From NCBI GenBank assembly GCA_964611385.1, contig CAZSXS010000019.1, positions 1-45,889 on the forward strand: 45,889 bases of DNA. Direction: 5' to 3'. Below, in pieces: positions 25,008-33,550 of the stretch. Below the pieces are notes generated by a model, which had not been told where the DNA came from, did no database searches, and was given only the letters and a program-made list of their open reading frames with translations. Every line of letters starts with the position of its first letter. The stretch's first letter is position 1. This DNA comes from CAZSXS01 sp964611385 (GTDB taxonomy: Bacteria > Bacillota > Clostridia > Lachnospirales > CAYPQA01). A program made the position numbers and the translations under genes.

Positions 25008-27104
25008 TTAATTTACACTATATAGAATTTCCGCATAAGTCGGCAAGCTCCAATGCTTTTTCGCCATCATTGTTTCAAGCTCGTCAATGGTCAGCCGAAG
25101 CTCGGTCATTGCCATAAACACGGAATTACGGTAGTATTTCGTTAGCTCTAAGCTATCCGGTATTGTTTTTACATTCAAAACAGTGGCTTCAAGCTCCTCT
25201 AACTTTTTATAAAGCGATGTGGTAAGAGCCGATAACTTACGGACAAGTGTTTCTTCAGGGAGTGCTCCTTGCTCTGCTTCTATACTCAAAGCCTTTTTAG
25301 CGCCGAGCAAGCTCACAAGCTCCGTTTGATAGCTTATTGAGGATGGCAGAATTTCCTTTTTCACAAGGTCAATCATTGTGAGTGCTTCAATGTGGACGGT
25401 TTTTTGATAGCTTTCAAGTAAAATCTCATACCTTGAATGTACCTCTGTTTCAGTAAAAACGTGCTGTTTCTTAAACATTTCCACATTCTTTGGTAAGACA
25501 AATGTGGGCAGAGCCTCAACGGTGGTTTTTAAGTTAAGAAGTCCTCGTTTTTCTGCTTCTACAACCCATTCGTCCGAATAGTTATTGCCATTGAAAATAA
25601 TTCTCTTATGCTCCTTAATGGTTGACCGAACCAATAAGGCAAGGTCATTCTTAAAATCCCTGCTCTTTTCAAGCGTATCGGCAAAGCCGCTTAAAACCTC
25701 TGCCACAATGGAGTTAAGTACAATGTTCGGCCCTGCAATCGAAAAGGCAGAGCCAAGCATACGAAACTCAAACTTATTGCCTGTGAACGCAAACGGCGAT
25801 GTGCGGTTGCGGTCGGTTGTATCTTTTGGAAAGTGCGGCAGCACCGTTGCTCCGATTTCCATCTGATGCTTTTCTTTCCCCTCGTAAGCGGAATCTGTTT
25901 CGATGGCTTTGAGTATCTCTGTAAGCTCATCGCCTAAGAACATAGACACAATAGCTGGTGGTGCTTCGTTAGCTCCTAAGCGGTGGTCGTTCCCTGCACT
26001 TGCAACAGAAACACGGAGTAAATCTTGATAATCGTCAACGGCTTTAATCACGGCAGTAAGAAAAAGTAAAAATTGTGCGTTTTCAAAGGGTGTGTCACCG
26101 GGTTCGAGTAAGTTTATACCGGTGTCTGTACCAATAGACCAGTTATTATGCTTGCCGCTTCCGTTTACTCCTGCAAATGGTTTTTCGTGGAGTAAACAAG
26201 CCAAACCATGTTTGTTTGCAATGCTTTTCATCAGCTCCATTGTAAGTTGATTTTGGTCGGTAGCGATATTGGTTGTTGTGAAAATAGGTGCTAACTCGTG
26301 TTGTCCCGGGGCAACTTCGTTGTGCTTCGTTTTTGCCAAGATGCCGAGCTTCCACAATTCTTCGTCAAGCTCTTTCATAAAGGCCGATACCCTCGGTTTT
26401 AAGGTGCCGAAATAATGGTCATCAAGCTCCTGCCCTTTCGGCGGTCTTGCTCCAAACAATGTCCGTCCGCAGTTTACAAGGTCTGGTCTTTTTAAGTAAA
26501 TTTCCTTATCTATCAAGAAATATTCCTGTTCTGGTCCTACATTTGTGATAACACGCTTTGCCGTAGTATTTCCAAACAGCTTTAAGATACGCATTGCTTG
26601 CTTGTCAATCGCTTCCATTGAACGGAGCAAGGGGGTTTTCTTATCAAGCGCTTCACCGCTATATGAACAAAATGCGGTAGGTATGCAGAGCGTTCCGTCT
26701 TTTATGAAAGCGTAAGATGTTGTGTCCCAAACAGTGTAACCTCTTGCTTCAAAGGTAGCACGAAGTCCGCCAGACGGAAAACTTGACGCATCAGGCTCGC
26801 CACGGACAAGCTCCTTTCCTGAAAACTCCATTATTATACCGTTACCGTTCGGCGAAATAAAGCTGTCGTGCTTTTCGGCTGTAATACCTGTCATTGGTTG
26901 AAACCAATGGGTAAAATGGGTTGCACCATTTTCGGTAGCCCAATCCTTCATCGCATTTGCAACCACATTGGCAACATCAAGCTCTAAGTGAATACCCTCA
27001 GCAATGGTTTTTTTTAATGCTTTGTATGTATCCTTTGGCAGTCTGGCTTTCATAATAGAATCATTAAAAACTTGATTGCCAAACATATTTGGAATATCTT
27101 TCAT
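25008..27104 (-). CDS. glnN: Glutamine synthetase type III
   Basis: ATP-dependent synthesis of glutamine from glutamate and ammonia. The 698-residue length, about 1.6 times type I, and the sequence are those of the type III (GlnN) class: HFTHWFQPMTGITAEKHDSF, FSGKELVRGEPDASSFPSGG, GPEQEYFLID (metal-binding Glu), EVAPGQHELAPIF, HEKPFAGVNGSGKHNNWSIG, SVASAGNDHRLGANEAPPA and NRTSPFAFTGNKFEFRMLGS. The C-terminal helical region (from about 550) is type III-specific. It is encoded 16 bases after asnA on the same strand, so both share one promoter and attenuator. A second, type I synthetase is in the divergent operon. Confidence 0.96.
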   Translation of the reverse strand: MKDIPNMFGNQVFNDSIMKARLPKDTYKALKKTIAEGIHLELDVANVVANAMKDWATENGATHFTHWFQPMTGITAEKHDSFISPNGNGIIMEFSGKELVRGEPDASSFPSGGLRATFEARGYTVWDTTSYAFIKDGTLCIPTAFCSYSGEALDKKTPLLRSMEAIDKQAMRILKLFGNTTAKRVITNVGPEQEYFLIDKEIYLKRPDLVNCGRTLFGARPPKGQELDDHYFGTLKPRVSAFMKELDEELWKLGILAKTKHNEVAPGQHELAPIFTTTNIATDQNQLTMELMKSIANKHGLACLLHEKPFAGVNGSGKHNNWSIGTDTGINLLEPGDTPFENAQFLLFLTAVIKAVDDYQDLLRVSVASAGNDHRLGANEAPPAIVSMFLGDELTEILKAIETDSAYEGKEKHQMEIGATVLPHFPKDTTDRNRTSPFAFTGNKFEFRMLGSAFSIAGPNIVLNSIVAEVLSGFADTLEKSRDFKNDLALLVRSTIKEHKRIIFNGNNYSDEWVVEAEKRGLLNLKTTVEALPTFVLPKNVEMFKKQHVFTETEVHSRYEILLESYQKTVHIEALTMIDLVKKEILPSSISYQTELVSLLGAKKALSIEAEQGALPEETLVRKLSALTTSLYKKLEELEATVLNVKTIPDSLELTKYYRNSVFMAMTELRLTIDELETMMAKKHWSLPTYAEILYSVN

Positions 27105-27120
27105 AGGTAACGCCCTCCCT

Positions 27121-28128
27121 TTACAGTAATTCGATTCCGGCGGACTTGCAACCGTTCATCGTTTCATTATCCCATACGGATACTTGTACTTCTCCTATAT
27201 GTGCTTTTCCCAAGAGAAGCATACAGAGTCGTGATTGACCAATACCTCCGCCCATTGTTAATGGAAGCTGACCTTCAAGCAACATCTTATGAAAAGGGAA
27301 AGCACGGCGGTTATCACAGTCTGCCTTTGTAAGCTGTTCATCAAGAGATTTTTCATCAACTCGGATACCCATTGACGAAACCTCAAAGGCACATTCCAAA
27401 ACATCACTCCAAAACATTATATCGCCGTTAAGCGCCCAATCGTCATAGTCCGGCGCTCTGCCATCGTGTTTCATACCTGATTTAAGAACATCGCCTATTT
27501 GCATAATAAATGCTGTTTTATGTTCTTTTAAGTATGCATTTTCTCTCTCTTTTGAAGAAAGTGCCGGGTACATATCTTCAAGCTTCTGTGTGGTAACAAA
27601 GGATACCTCTCTCGAAAGAGTACCTTTTAATTCGGGATATATCTTTTTTACAGCTTCCTGCGTATCGCAGATTGCGTTTACGATAGCCGTAACGGTAGCT
27701 TTAAGCGTATCAATGTTGCGTGTTGCTTTATCAATCACCTTTTCCCAATCCCATTGGTCAACATAAATGGAATGTAGGTTATCCATTTCCTCATCACGGC
27801 GAACAGCGTTCATATCGGTATAAAGCCCCTCGCCCACAGGGAAGCCGTATTTATGCAAAGCCATACGTTTCCATTTTGCAAGTGAATGAACGATTTGGGC
27901 GTTAGACTTCGTTTCCATAATGTCAAACTCGACAGGGCGTTCAACACCGTTAAGGTCATCGTTCAAGCCTGTTTGCGGCTCTACAAAAAGAGGAGCGGAT
28001 ACTCTTTTAAGGTTAAGGGCGTCCCCGAGACTATCCTCAAATGTCCTCTTTACAGTCCCAATAGCTTTTTGTGTGTCATAAACCGATAACACAGGCTTAT
28101 AACCAATAGGTTTTGATAGTTTGCTCAT
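27121..28128 (-). CDS. asnA: Aspartate-ammonia ligase (asparagine synthetase A)
   Basis: Makes asparagine from aspartate, ATP and free ammonia (AMP-forming). 335 residues, class II aminoacyl-tRNA-synthetase fold: YDTQKAIGTVKRTFEDSLG, APLFVEPQTGLNDDLNGVERPV, HSLAKWKRMAL, GLYTDMNAVRRDEEMDNLHS, YVDQWDWEKVI and the C-terminal GGGIGQSRLCMLLLGKAHIGE. AGGGAG upstream sets the start at 28128 rather than an in-frame ATG 93 bases earlier, which would run through the terminator hairpin. First gene of asnA-glnN: both assimilate ammonia directly. Confidence 0.96.
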   Translation of the reverse strand: MSKLSKPIGYKPVLSVYDTQKAIGTVKRTFEDSLGDALNLKRVSAPLFVEPQTGLNDDLNGVERPVEFDIMETKSNAQIVHSLAKWKRMALHKYGFPVGEGLYTDMNAVRRDEEMDNLHSIYVDQWDWEKVIDKATRNIDTLKATVTAIVNAICDTQEAVKKIYPELKGTLSREVSFVTTQKLEDMYPALSSKERENAYLKEHKTAFIMQIGDVLKSGMKHDGRAPDYDDWALNGDIMFWSDVLECAFEVSSMGIRVDEKSLDEQLTKADCDNRRAFPFHKMLLEGQLPLTMGGGIGQSRLCMLLLGKAHIGEVQVSVWDNETMNGCKSAGIELL

Positions 28129-28148
28129 AATTAACTCCCTTTCCAAAA

Positions 28149-28188
28149 CAAAAAAATAAAGGCACTGCGGACATAAGTCCACAGCGCC
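28149..28188 (-). promoter_or_regulatory. Attenuator-like terminator hairpin in the asnA-glnN leader
   Basis: On the minus strand a 12-bp stem (28177-28188 with 28161-28172, two wobble pairs, tetraloop TTAT) is followed by TTTATTTTTTT. It lies between the promoter and the asnA start, so unrestrained transcription would end before the genes. The leader to the hairpin is only about 12 bases, leaving little room for a classical alternative fold. A protein or ribosome that prevents folding is more likely. Confidence 0.75.
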
Positions 28189-28206
28189 TTTGCTGTTAAT
28201 ATGTGT

Positions 28207-28235
28207 AATATAGCACAGCATTTTTCATTTGTCAA
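28207..28235 (-). promoter_or_regulatory. Promoter of asnA-glnN
   Basis: Minus strand TTGACA (28230-28235), 17-base spacer, TATATT (28207-28212): near consensus. Start expected near 28200. Confidence 0.8.
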
Positions 28236-28276
28236 CCCATTTTCACAAAAAAAATAAAAAAGCTTTCAAAAAGCCC

Positions 28277-28305
28277 TTGACTAACGATTGATTATAATAT
28301 ATAAT
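28277..28305 (+). promoter_or_regulatory. Promoter of the glutamate synthase/glutamine operon
   Basis: TTGACT (28277-28282), 17-base spacer, TATAAT (28300-28305). Back to back with the asnA promoter, about 42 bases between the two -35 boxes; that gap is A-rich and could hold a regulator site. Confidence 0.8.
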
Positions 28306-28319
28306 GATTCACAGTGAAC

Positions 28320-28423
28320 AAAGGCGTTCATCAGATAATGCGGTAAGCAGTAAAAAAACCGAGTTTTCAAGTCGGTTGATAAGCTGTCCCCACTTTGCAT
28401 TATGTGATGAGCGCCTTTTTTTT
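28320..28423 (+). promoter_or_regulatory. Attenuator in the glutamate synthase operon leader
   Basis: A 22-bp stem (28320-28341 with 28397-28418; one mismatch and one wobble) ends in TTTTTTTT (28416-28423), about 65 bases before the first start codon. The 55-base loop holds an inner hairpin AACCGA/TCGGTT (28357-28362, 28372-28377) and an A-run. The outer stem starts AAAGGCG, like the asnA hairpin. An ANTAR regulator encoded in the same operon is the obvious candidate antiterminator, but I do not see the standard pair of six-base loops by eye. Confidence 0.7.
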
Positions 28424-28487
28424 GCGAGAAGAGCATAATATGTCAGCTTGTGTTTAATGTATTATGCAGGATCAGGAGGTTTATATC

Positions 28488-29579
28488 ATGAAAGAGGGTC
28501 AAGTAAGAATACCGTCCGGCTGTGCTATATCGGGTATTTTTAATCAATCGGGCAAGCGTTTAAATGGTGAACGCATTATAGAATCCATAGCTGTTATGCA
28601 TGACCGTTCAAACGGACTGGGCGGCGGCTTTGCGGCTTATGGTATCTACCCCGAATACAAAGATTTTTATGCTTTTCATATATTTTATGATAATTCGTCT
28701 ACAAAAAAAGATTGTGAGGATTTTTTAGAGCGGCACTTTGACATCATCAATCTTTCTAAAATACCAACAAGAAAAATGAAAGAAATCACAGATGAGCCGC
28801 TTATTTGGCGATATTTTGTAGCTCCTCTCCCGACCAAACTCGCAGACAGTCAGCTTGATGAACGTGAGTTCGTGGCAAAATGCGTATTCCGTGTGAATAC
28901 GAGAATTAATGGAGCTTATGTCTTTTCAAGCGGAAAGAATATGGGCGTGTTCAAAGCAGTTGGCTTCCCCGAAGATGTGGGACGGTTTTACCGTTTAGAG
29001 GATTATGAGGGTTATTGTTTCACGGCACACGGACGGTATCCTACAAACACACCAGGGTGGTGGGGTGGCGCACACCCTTTTGCACTGCTTGATTATTCGG
29101 TAGTACATAACGGAGAAATTTCCTCTTACGATGCCAACAGGCGTGCTATTGAAATGTACGGTTACAAATGCACCTTGCAAACCGATACAGAGGTTATTAC
29201 CTATATAATAGATTATTTGCATCGTAAAAAAGGACTTACATTTGAAGAAATCGCTTCGGTTATTGCCGCCCCTTTTTGGCAAACCATTGAGCGAATGACT
29301 AATGAAAAAAGAGAATTGCACGAATATTTGCGTAATGTGTTTTCGGCACAGCTCATAACAGGACCGTTCTCCATACTGGTTGGATTTGAGGGCGGACTTA
29401 TGGCGCTGAACGACAGGCTAAAGTTACGCAGTATGGTTGTTGGTGAGAAAGGCGATATGGTTTATATCGCAAGTGAAGAATCAGCCATTAGAATAATTGA
29501 ACGTGACTTGGATAAGGTATGGTCACCAAAAGGCGGGGAGCCTGTTATCGCTTTGCTTGACGGATTGGAGGTAAAATAG
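28488..29579 (+). CDS. Glutamate synthase glutaminase-domain protein (GltB domain 1)
   Basis: Class II glutamine amidotransferase that would release ammonia from glutamine for the FMN protein encoded next. 363 residues. The nucleophile is probably Cys12 in SGCAISGIF, so an 11-residue propeptide must be removed. Other family landmarks are AHGRYPTNTPGWWGGAHPFA (about 185), VVHNGEISSYDANR (about 210), LQTDTEVI and SEESAIR. In typical bacterial GltB this domain is fused to the FMN and GXGXG domains; here it stands alone, as in archaeal-type split enzymes. AGGAGG seven bases before the ATG fixes the start; an in-frame ATG 24 bases upstream lacks a site. First gene of the operon. Confidence 0.9.
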   Translation: MKEGQVRIPSGCAISGIFNQSGKRLNGERIIESIAVMHDRSNGLGGGFAAYGIYPEYKDFYAFHIFYDNSSTKKDCEDFLERHFDIINLSKIPTRKMKEITDEPLIWRYFVAPLPTKLADSQLDEREFVAKCVFRVNTRINGAYVFSSGKNMGVFKAVGFPEDVGRFYRLEDYEGYCFTAHGRYPTNTPGWWGGAHPFALLDYSVVHNGEISSYDANRRAIEMYGYKCTLQTDTEVITYIIDYLHRKKGLTFEEIASVIAAPFWQTIERMTNEKRELHEYLRNVFSAQLITGPFSILVGFEGGLMALNDRLKLRSMVVGEKGDMVYIASEESAIRIIERDLDKVWSPKGGEPVIALLDGLEVK

Positions 29580-29580
29580 A

Positions 29581-31086
29581 ATGGCTATTCACTTTTTATA
29601 TCCCGATTATGAGGTTTTGAGAAATTACGACCGCTGTATCACTTGCAGAGCATGTGAACGGCAATGTGCCAACGAGGTACACGAATATTTGGAGAACAAA
29701 GGCAGGCTGGTTTGTGACGATGCGAAGTGTGTAAATTGTCACCGTTGCGTTTCTCTTTGCCCAACAAGAGCGTTAAAGATTATAAAGAGCAATAATACCT
29801 ATAAAGAAAACGCAAACTGGAACGGCAAGACCATCAACGAGCTTTACCGACAAGCAAATAGCGGCGGTGTACTTTTATCTTCAATGGGTAATCCCGAAAA
29901 TTATCCTGTTTACTTTGATAAGATACTCTTAAATGCTTCACAAGTTACCAATCCGTCCATCGACCCTCTAAGAGAACCTATGGAAACAAAGGTGTTTTTG
30001 GGTGGTAAGCCACAGATTATAGAGCGTGATGAAAACAGAAAAATAAAACCTGAGTTGCCGCCACATCTTACACTCTCAATGCCCATTATGTTTTCAGCGA
30101 TGAGCTACGGCTCAATCAGCTATAATGCACATGAGAGTTTAGCCCGGGCCGCCGAGGAGCTTGGTATCTTCTATAATACAGGCGAGGGCGGTCTTCACGA
30201 GGATTTTTACAAATATGGCAAAAACACCATTGTTCAAGTGGCTTCGGGGCGGTTTGGTGTTCACAAAGATTACCTTGAAAGCGGGGCTGCCATTGAAATA
30301 AAAATGGGGCAAGGTGCAAAGCCGGGTATTGGAGGGCATTTGCCGGGAGCAAAGATTGTCGGTGATGTATCACGCACAAGAATGATACCCGAAGGCTCGG
30401 ACGCAATTTCCCCTGCTCCCCACCATGATATCTATTCTATTGAGGATTTACGCCAGCTTGTATATTCATTGAAAGAAGCGACCGATTATAAAAAGCCTGT
30501 TATCGTAAAGATAGCCGCTGTGCATAATATTACGGCGATTGCAAGCGGTATTGCAAGAAGCGGTGCGGACATTATTTCTATTGATGGATTTAGGGGTGGC
30601 ACAGGAGCAGCACCTACAAGAATAAGGGATAATGTGGGTATTCCGATCGAGCTTGCGCTTGCAAGTGTTGATAAGCGGCTTCGTGACGAGGGTATTCGTG
30701 ATAACGTAGGTTTGGTTGTAGGCGGCAGTATCCGTTCGAGTGCTGATATTATTAAAGCGATTGCACTTGGAGCAGATGCGGTTTACATAGGCACAGCGGC
30801 ACTTTTGGCACTTGGCTGTCACCTTTGCAGAAGCTGTCACGGCGGTAAATGTAATTGGGGCATCGCAACGCAAGTACCTGAGCTTACAAAACGGCTTAAC
30901 CCCGAGATTGGCTACAAAAGACTTGTAAATCTCTTAACTGCTTGGGAACACGAGATAAAGGAAATGATGGGCGGTATGGGTATCAATTCTATTGAGAGCT
31001 TAAAGGGCAACCGTCTTATGCTTCGTGGTGTTGGGTTAAACGAAAAAGAACTTGAAATTTTAGGCATAAAACATGCAGGAGAATAA
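29581..31086 (+). CDS. gltB: Glutamate synthase FMN-domain protein with N-terminal ferredoxin domain (GltB domain 2)
   Basis: Adds ammonia to 2-oxoglutarate and reduces the imine to glutamate on FMN. 501 residues: N-terminal 2[4Fe-4S] ferredoxin domain (CITCRACERQC and CVNCHRCVSLCP, about residues 14-62), then the TIM-barrel synthase: PIMFSAMSYGSIS, GEGGLHEDF, IEIKMGQGAKPGIGGHLPG, SPAPHHDIYSIEDL, DGFRGGTGAAP, VVGGSIRSS, GADAVYIGTAAL and the cluster cysteines in CHLCRSCHGGKCNWGIATQ. One base separates it from the glutaminase gene, indicating coupled translation. The ferredoxin domain suggests electrons arrive through the Fe-S and FAD subunits encoded next. Confidence 0.94.
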   Translation: MAIHFLYPDYEVLRNYDRCITCRACERQCANEVHEYLENKGRLVCDDAKCVNCHRCVSLCPTRALKIIKSNNTYKENANWNGKTINELYRQANSGGVLLSSMGNPENYPVYFDKILLNASQVTNPSIDPLREPMETKVFLGGKPQIIERDENRKIKPELPPHLTLSMPIMFSAMSYGSISYNAHESLARAAEELGIFYNTGEGGLHEDFYKYGKNTIVQVASGRFGVHKDYLESGAAIEIKMGQGAKPGIGGHLPGAKIVGDVSRTRMIPEGSDAISPAPHHDIYSIEDLRQLVYSLKEATDYKKPVIVKIAAVHNITAIASGIARSGADIISIDGFRGGTGAAPTRIRDNVGIPIELALASVDKRLRDEGIRDNVGLVVGGSIRSSADIIKAIALGADAVYIGTAALLALGCHLCRSCHGGKCNWGIATQVPELTKRLNPEIGYKRLVNLLTAWEHEIKEMMGGMGINSIESLKGNRLMLRGVGLNEKELEILGIKHAGE

Positions 31087-31090
31087 GGCT

Positions 31091-31531
31091 ATGAAGAAAG
31101 TGTATGTAAATGAAAAGTGGTGTCTTGGCTGTCATCTTTGTGAATATTATTGTGCCTTTGCAAGTACGAACGAAAAAGATATGGCGAGGGCATTAAAGGA
31201 TATAAAGATTAACCCGAAAATAAAAATAGAAGAACTGGGTGGCATCAGCTTTGCAGTTTCTTGCCGTCATTGCAAAGAGCCGCTTTGCGTAAAGGGGTGT
31301 ATCACGGGAGCTTTAACCGTAAATGACGGTGTTATAACAATCAATAAAGATAAGTGCATTAACTGTTACACTTGCATACTTAATTGCCCCTACGGAGCAG
31401 TATCACTCTCTGATGAGGGCGTTGTGCAAAAATGTGAGCTTTGCGTTAAGACTACGAGCGGAACTCCGAGATGTGTTGAGGGTTGCCCTAACGGAGCAAT
31501 CGTATTTGAGGAAAGGGGGGAAGTATTTTGA
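31091..31531 (+). CDS. Four-cluster ferredoxin-like electron-transfer subunit
   Basis: 146 residues with four cysteine groups typical of HycB/DmsB-like proteins: CLGCHLCEYYC (about 11), CRHCKEPLCVKGC (about 60), CINCYTCILNCP (about 93) and CELCVKTTSGTPRCVEGCP (about 118), room for up to four [4Fe-4S] clusters. AGGAG nine bases before the ATG at 31091 is preferred over an in-frame ATG 18 bases upstream. Between the FMN and FAD genes, it probably wires the FAD subunit to glutamate synthase. That role is inferred from position. Confidence 0.88.
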   Translation: MKKVYVNEKWCLGCHLCEYYCAFASTNEKDMARALKDIKINPKIKIEELGGISFAVSCRHCKEPLCVKGCITGALTVNDGVITINKDKCINCYTCILNCPYGAVSLSDEGVVQKCELCVKTTSGTPRCVEGCPNGAIVFEERGEVF

Positions 31532-32763
31532 GATATGTGATTATAGGAAACTCTGCGGCGGCGGTTGGTGCTGTTGAGGGTATAAGACAGATTGACAGCA
31601 AGGGTGAAATAACCGTTATTTCAAATGAGCCGCATCATACATACTCACGCCCCCTTATTTCTTATCTCTTGCTCGGAAAAACAGATGAGCAAAAGATGAA
31701 ATATCGTGATGATGATTTTTATGTAAAGAATAAAGTAACATTTATACCGGGAATGAGTGTAGTTAAGGTAAACGAAAAAGACAAAAAGGTTATCCTCGAG
31801 GATATGACCCTAATCTCTTATGATAAGTTACTTGTTGCCACAGGCTCATCAGCATTTGTGCCGCCATTTGACGGGCTTGATACCGTAAAAAATAAGTTTA
31901 CCTTTATGAGCCTTGATGATGCCAAGAGCTTAGAAGCTGTACTGGGCAAAACGGCAAGAGTTTTAATTGTTGGTGCAGGGTTAATCGGACTTAAATGTGC
32001 CGAAGGAATACTGGCAAAGGTGGGCAGTATCACGGTTTTTGACTTAGCTCCGAGAGTACTATCCAGCATTTTAGACGATGACGGAGGGTCAGTCATCCAA
32101 AAGCATCTTGAAGCAAGTGGTGTAACCTTCAAGCTATCGCAGAAAGTTAAGCGCTTTTCAGGAAATACAGCAGCATTTGAAAACGGAGAGATAACAGAGT
32201 TTGATCTATTGGTTTTGGCGGTAGGTGTTCGTCCAAACATAGAACTTTTAAAAGGTATTGCCCAAACCCCAAAAGGCATTATGATTGACAGTAAATGCGA
32301 AACAACCGCTACTGACATATATGCTGCCGGAGATTGTACACAAAGTCTTGATGTGTCCAGCGGTCAAAGCAAAATTATGGCTCTGCTACCGAATGCTTAT
32401 ATGCAAGGCGAGGTTGCCGGAATCAATATGGCAGGCGGTGAGGCGGATTTTGATAAGGCGATTCCAATGAACGCAATTGGATTTTTCGGGCTTCACATTA
32501 TCACGGCAGGAAGCTATGTCGGTGAAATCTACACAGAAGCAGACGGACAAAATTATAAAAAGCTGTTTTACAGTGATAACAAACTGAACGGTTATATCTT
32601 AATTGGCAATGTGGAAAAAGCAGGGATTTATACAAGCCTGATAAGGGAGCGCACACCTCTTGACAGCATTGATTTTGAGCTTGTATGCAAAAAACCGGGG
32701 CTTATGGCATTTACCAAAGAGGACAGAAAAATTAAGTTAGGGGGCGTTAAAAGTGAAGCTTAA
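31528..32763 (+). CDS. NAD(P)H/FAD-dependent oxidoreductase, glutamate synthase partner
   Basis: Pyridine nucleotide-disulfide reductase-like flavoprotein, 411 residues. FAD-binding start MRYVIIGNSAAAVGAVEGIR, THTYSRPLISYLLLGKTDE, VATGSS (about 109), NAD-binding VLIVGAGLIGLKCAEGI (about 150), and the FAD-closing IYAAGDCTQSLD (about 270). It resembles the rubredoxin/nitrite-reductase type NADH oxidoreductases rather than the GltD small subunit. It overlaps the Fe-S gene by four bases (ATGA-like coupling), so it most likely supplies reducing power to the split glutamate synthase. Confidence 0.88.
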   Translation: MRYVIIGNSAAAVGAVEGIRQIDSKGEITVISNEPHHTYSRPLISYLLLGKTDEQKMKYRDDDFYVKNKVTFIPGMSVVKVNEKDKKVILEDMTLISYDKLLVATGSSAFVPPFDGLDTVKNKFTFMSLDDAKSLEAVLGKTARVLIVGAGLIGLKCAEGILAKVGSITVFDLAPRVLSSILDDDGGSVIQKHLEASGVTFKLSQKVKRFSGNTAAFENGEITEFDLLVLAVGVRPNIELLKGIAQTPKGIMIDSKCETTATDIYAAGDCTQSLDVSSGQSKIMALLPNAYMQGEVAGINMAGGEADFDKAIPMNAIGFFGLHIITAGSYVGEIYTEADGQNYKKLFYSDNKLNGYILIGNVEKAGIYTSLIRERTPLDSIDFELVCKKPGLMAFTKEDRKIKLGGVKSEA

Positions 32764-33484
32764 TGCAATGAACGTGGACTACAAGGATTTGAACGCTGCT
32801 ATTAAGACAGCGGATGACGACTGTTTTATAGATAATTGCTTCGGTCAGCGTTTTATTGGGGCAGGGCTTAATTCATCTGATTCCGGGGGCAAGAATATTA
32901 CTATTAACGGCACTCCGGGAAATGCTTTGGGTGCATATCTTAATGGTGCTGTTATAACGGTAAACGGTAATGCGCAAGATGCCGTTGGTGATACAATGAA
33001 TGACGGCAAAATTATTATTGACGGAAACGCAGGAGATGCCTTGGGATACGCTATGCGTGGCGGCAAGATATTTGTCCGTGGCAATGCAGGGTACAGAACG
33101 GGTATCCATATGAAAGAATATAAAGAAAAAAGACCTGTCATTATTGTAGGAGGTAAGGTTGGCAGTTTTTTAGGTGAATACCTTGCCGGAGGTTTGATTG
33201 TCGTGCTTGGTCTTGACAGCGATGTAATACCCGTAGGAAACTTTACAGGAACGGGTATGCATGGTGGCTCTATCTTCATCAGATGTAAAAACGAACTCAC
33301 AGGGCTTCCGGCTCAAGTAACGGCAGAAATAGCAAGTGATGAGGATTTAGAGGAAATCAAACCCGAACTTTTGGAATATGCCGATAGCTTTAATATGAAT
33401 ATGAGCGACTTGTTATTGGGACAATTTTACAAGTTGAAAGCAAATGCAAAAAATCCATATAAACAGCTTTATACAGCAAATTAA
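32753..33484 (+). CDS. Glutamate synthase GXGXG-domain protein (GltB domain 3)
   Basis: 243 residues forming the right-handed beta-helix that scaffolds GltB. Repeats of the type GNALGAYLNGAVITVNGNAQ, GDTMNDGKIIIDGNAGDALG and GYAMRGGKIFVRGNAGYRTG occupy about residues 50-125, then GSFLGEYLAGGLIVVLGL and GTGMHGGSIFIR. The last 40 residues are helical. GTG start, preceded by AGGGGG with an 8-base gap, overlapping the FAD gene by 11 bases. With the two other GltB-domain genes it makes a complete but split enzyme. Confidence 0.9.
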   Translation: MKLNAMNVDYKDLNAAIKTADDDCFIDNCFGQRFIGAGLNSSDSGGKNITINGTPGNALGAYLNGAVITVNGNAQDAVGDTMNDGKIIIDGNAGDALGYAMRGGKIFVRGNAGYRTGIHMKEYKEKRPVIIVGGKVGSFLGEYLAGGLIVVLGLDSDVIPVGNFTGTGMHGGSIFIRCKNELTGLPAQVTAEIASDEDLEEIKPELLEYADSFNMNMSDLLLGQFYKLKANAKNPYKQLYTAN

Positions 33485-33550
33485 AGCGAGGCCATAGCCC
33501 AGCTTGCCGAGTATTACTACAAAGGCGATGTGAATAGGAGGAATGAAAAA

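Noticed and set aside
28240..28490. T-box or glutamine riboswitch in the nitrogen leaders
   Set aside because: No T-box bulge sequence or specifier loop is visible, and the asnA leader is too short. No known glutamine aptamer pattern was recognised.
30466..30873. 135-codon minus-strand ORF with many cysteines inside the glutamate synthase FMN gene
   Set aside because: The cysteine richness comes from antisense reading of Gly/Ala-rich codons; the sense gene is certain.
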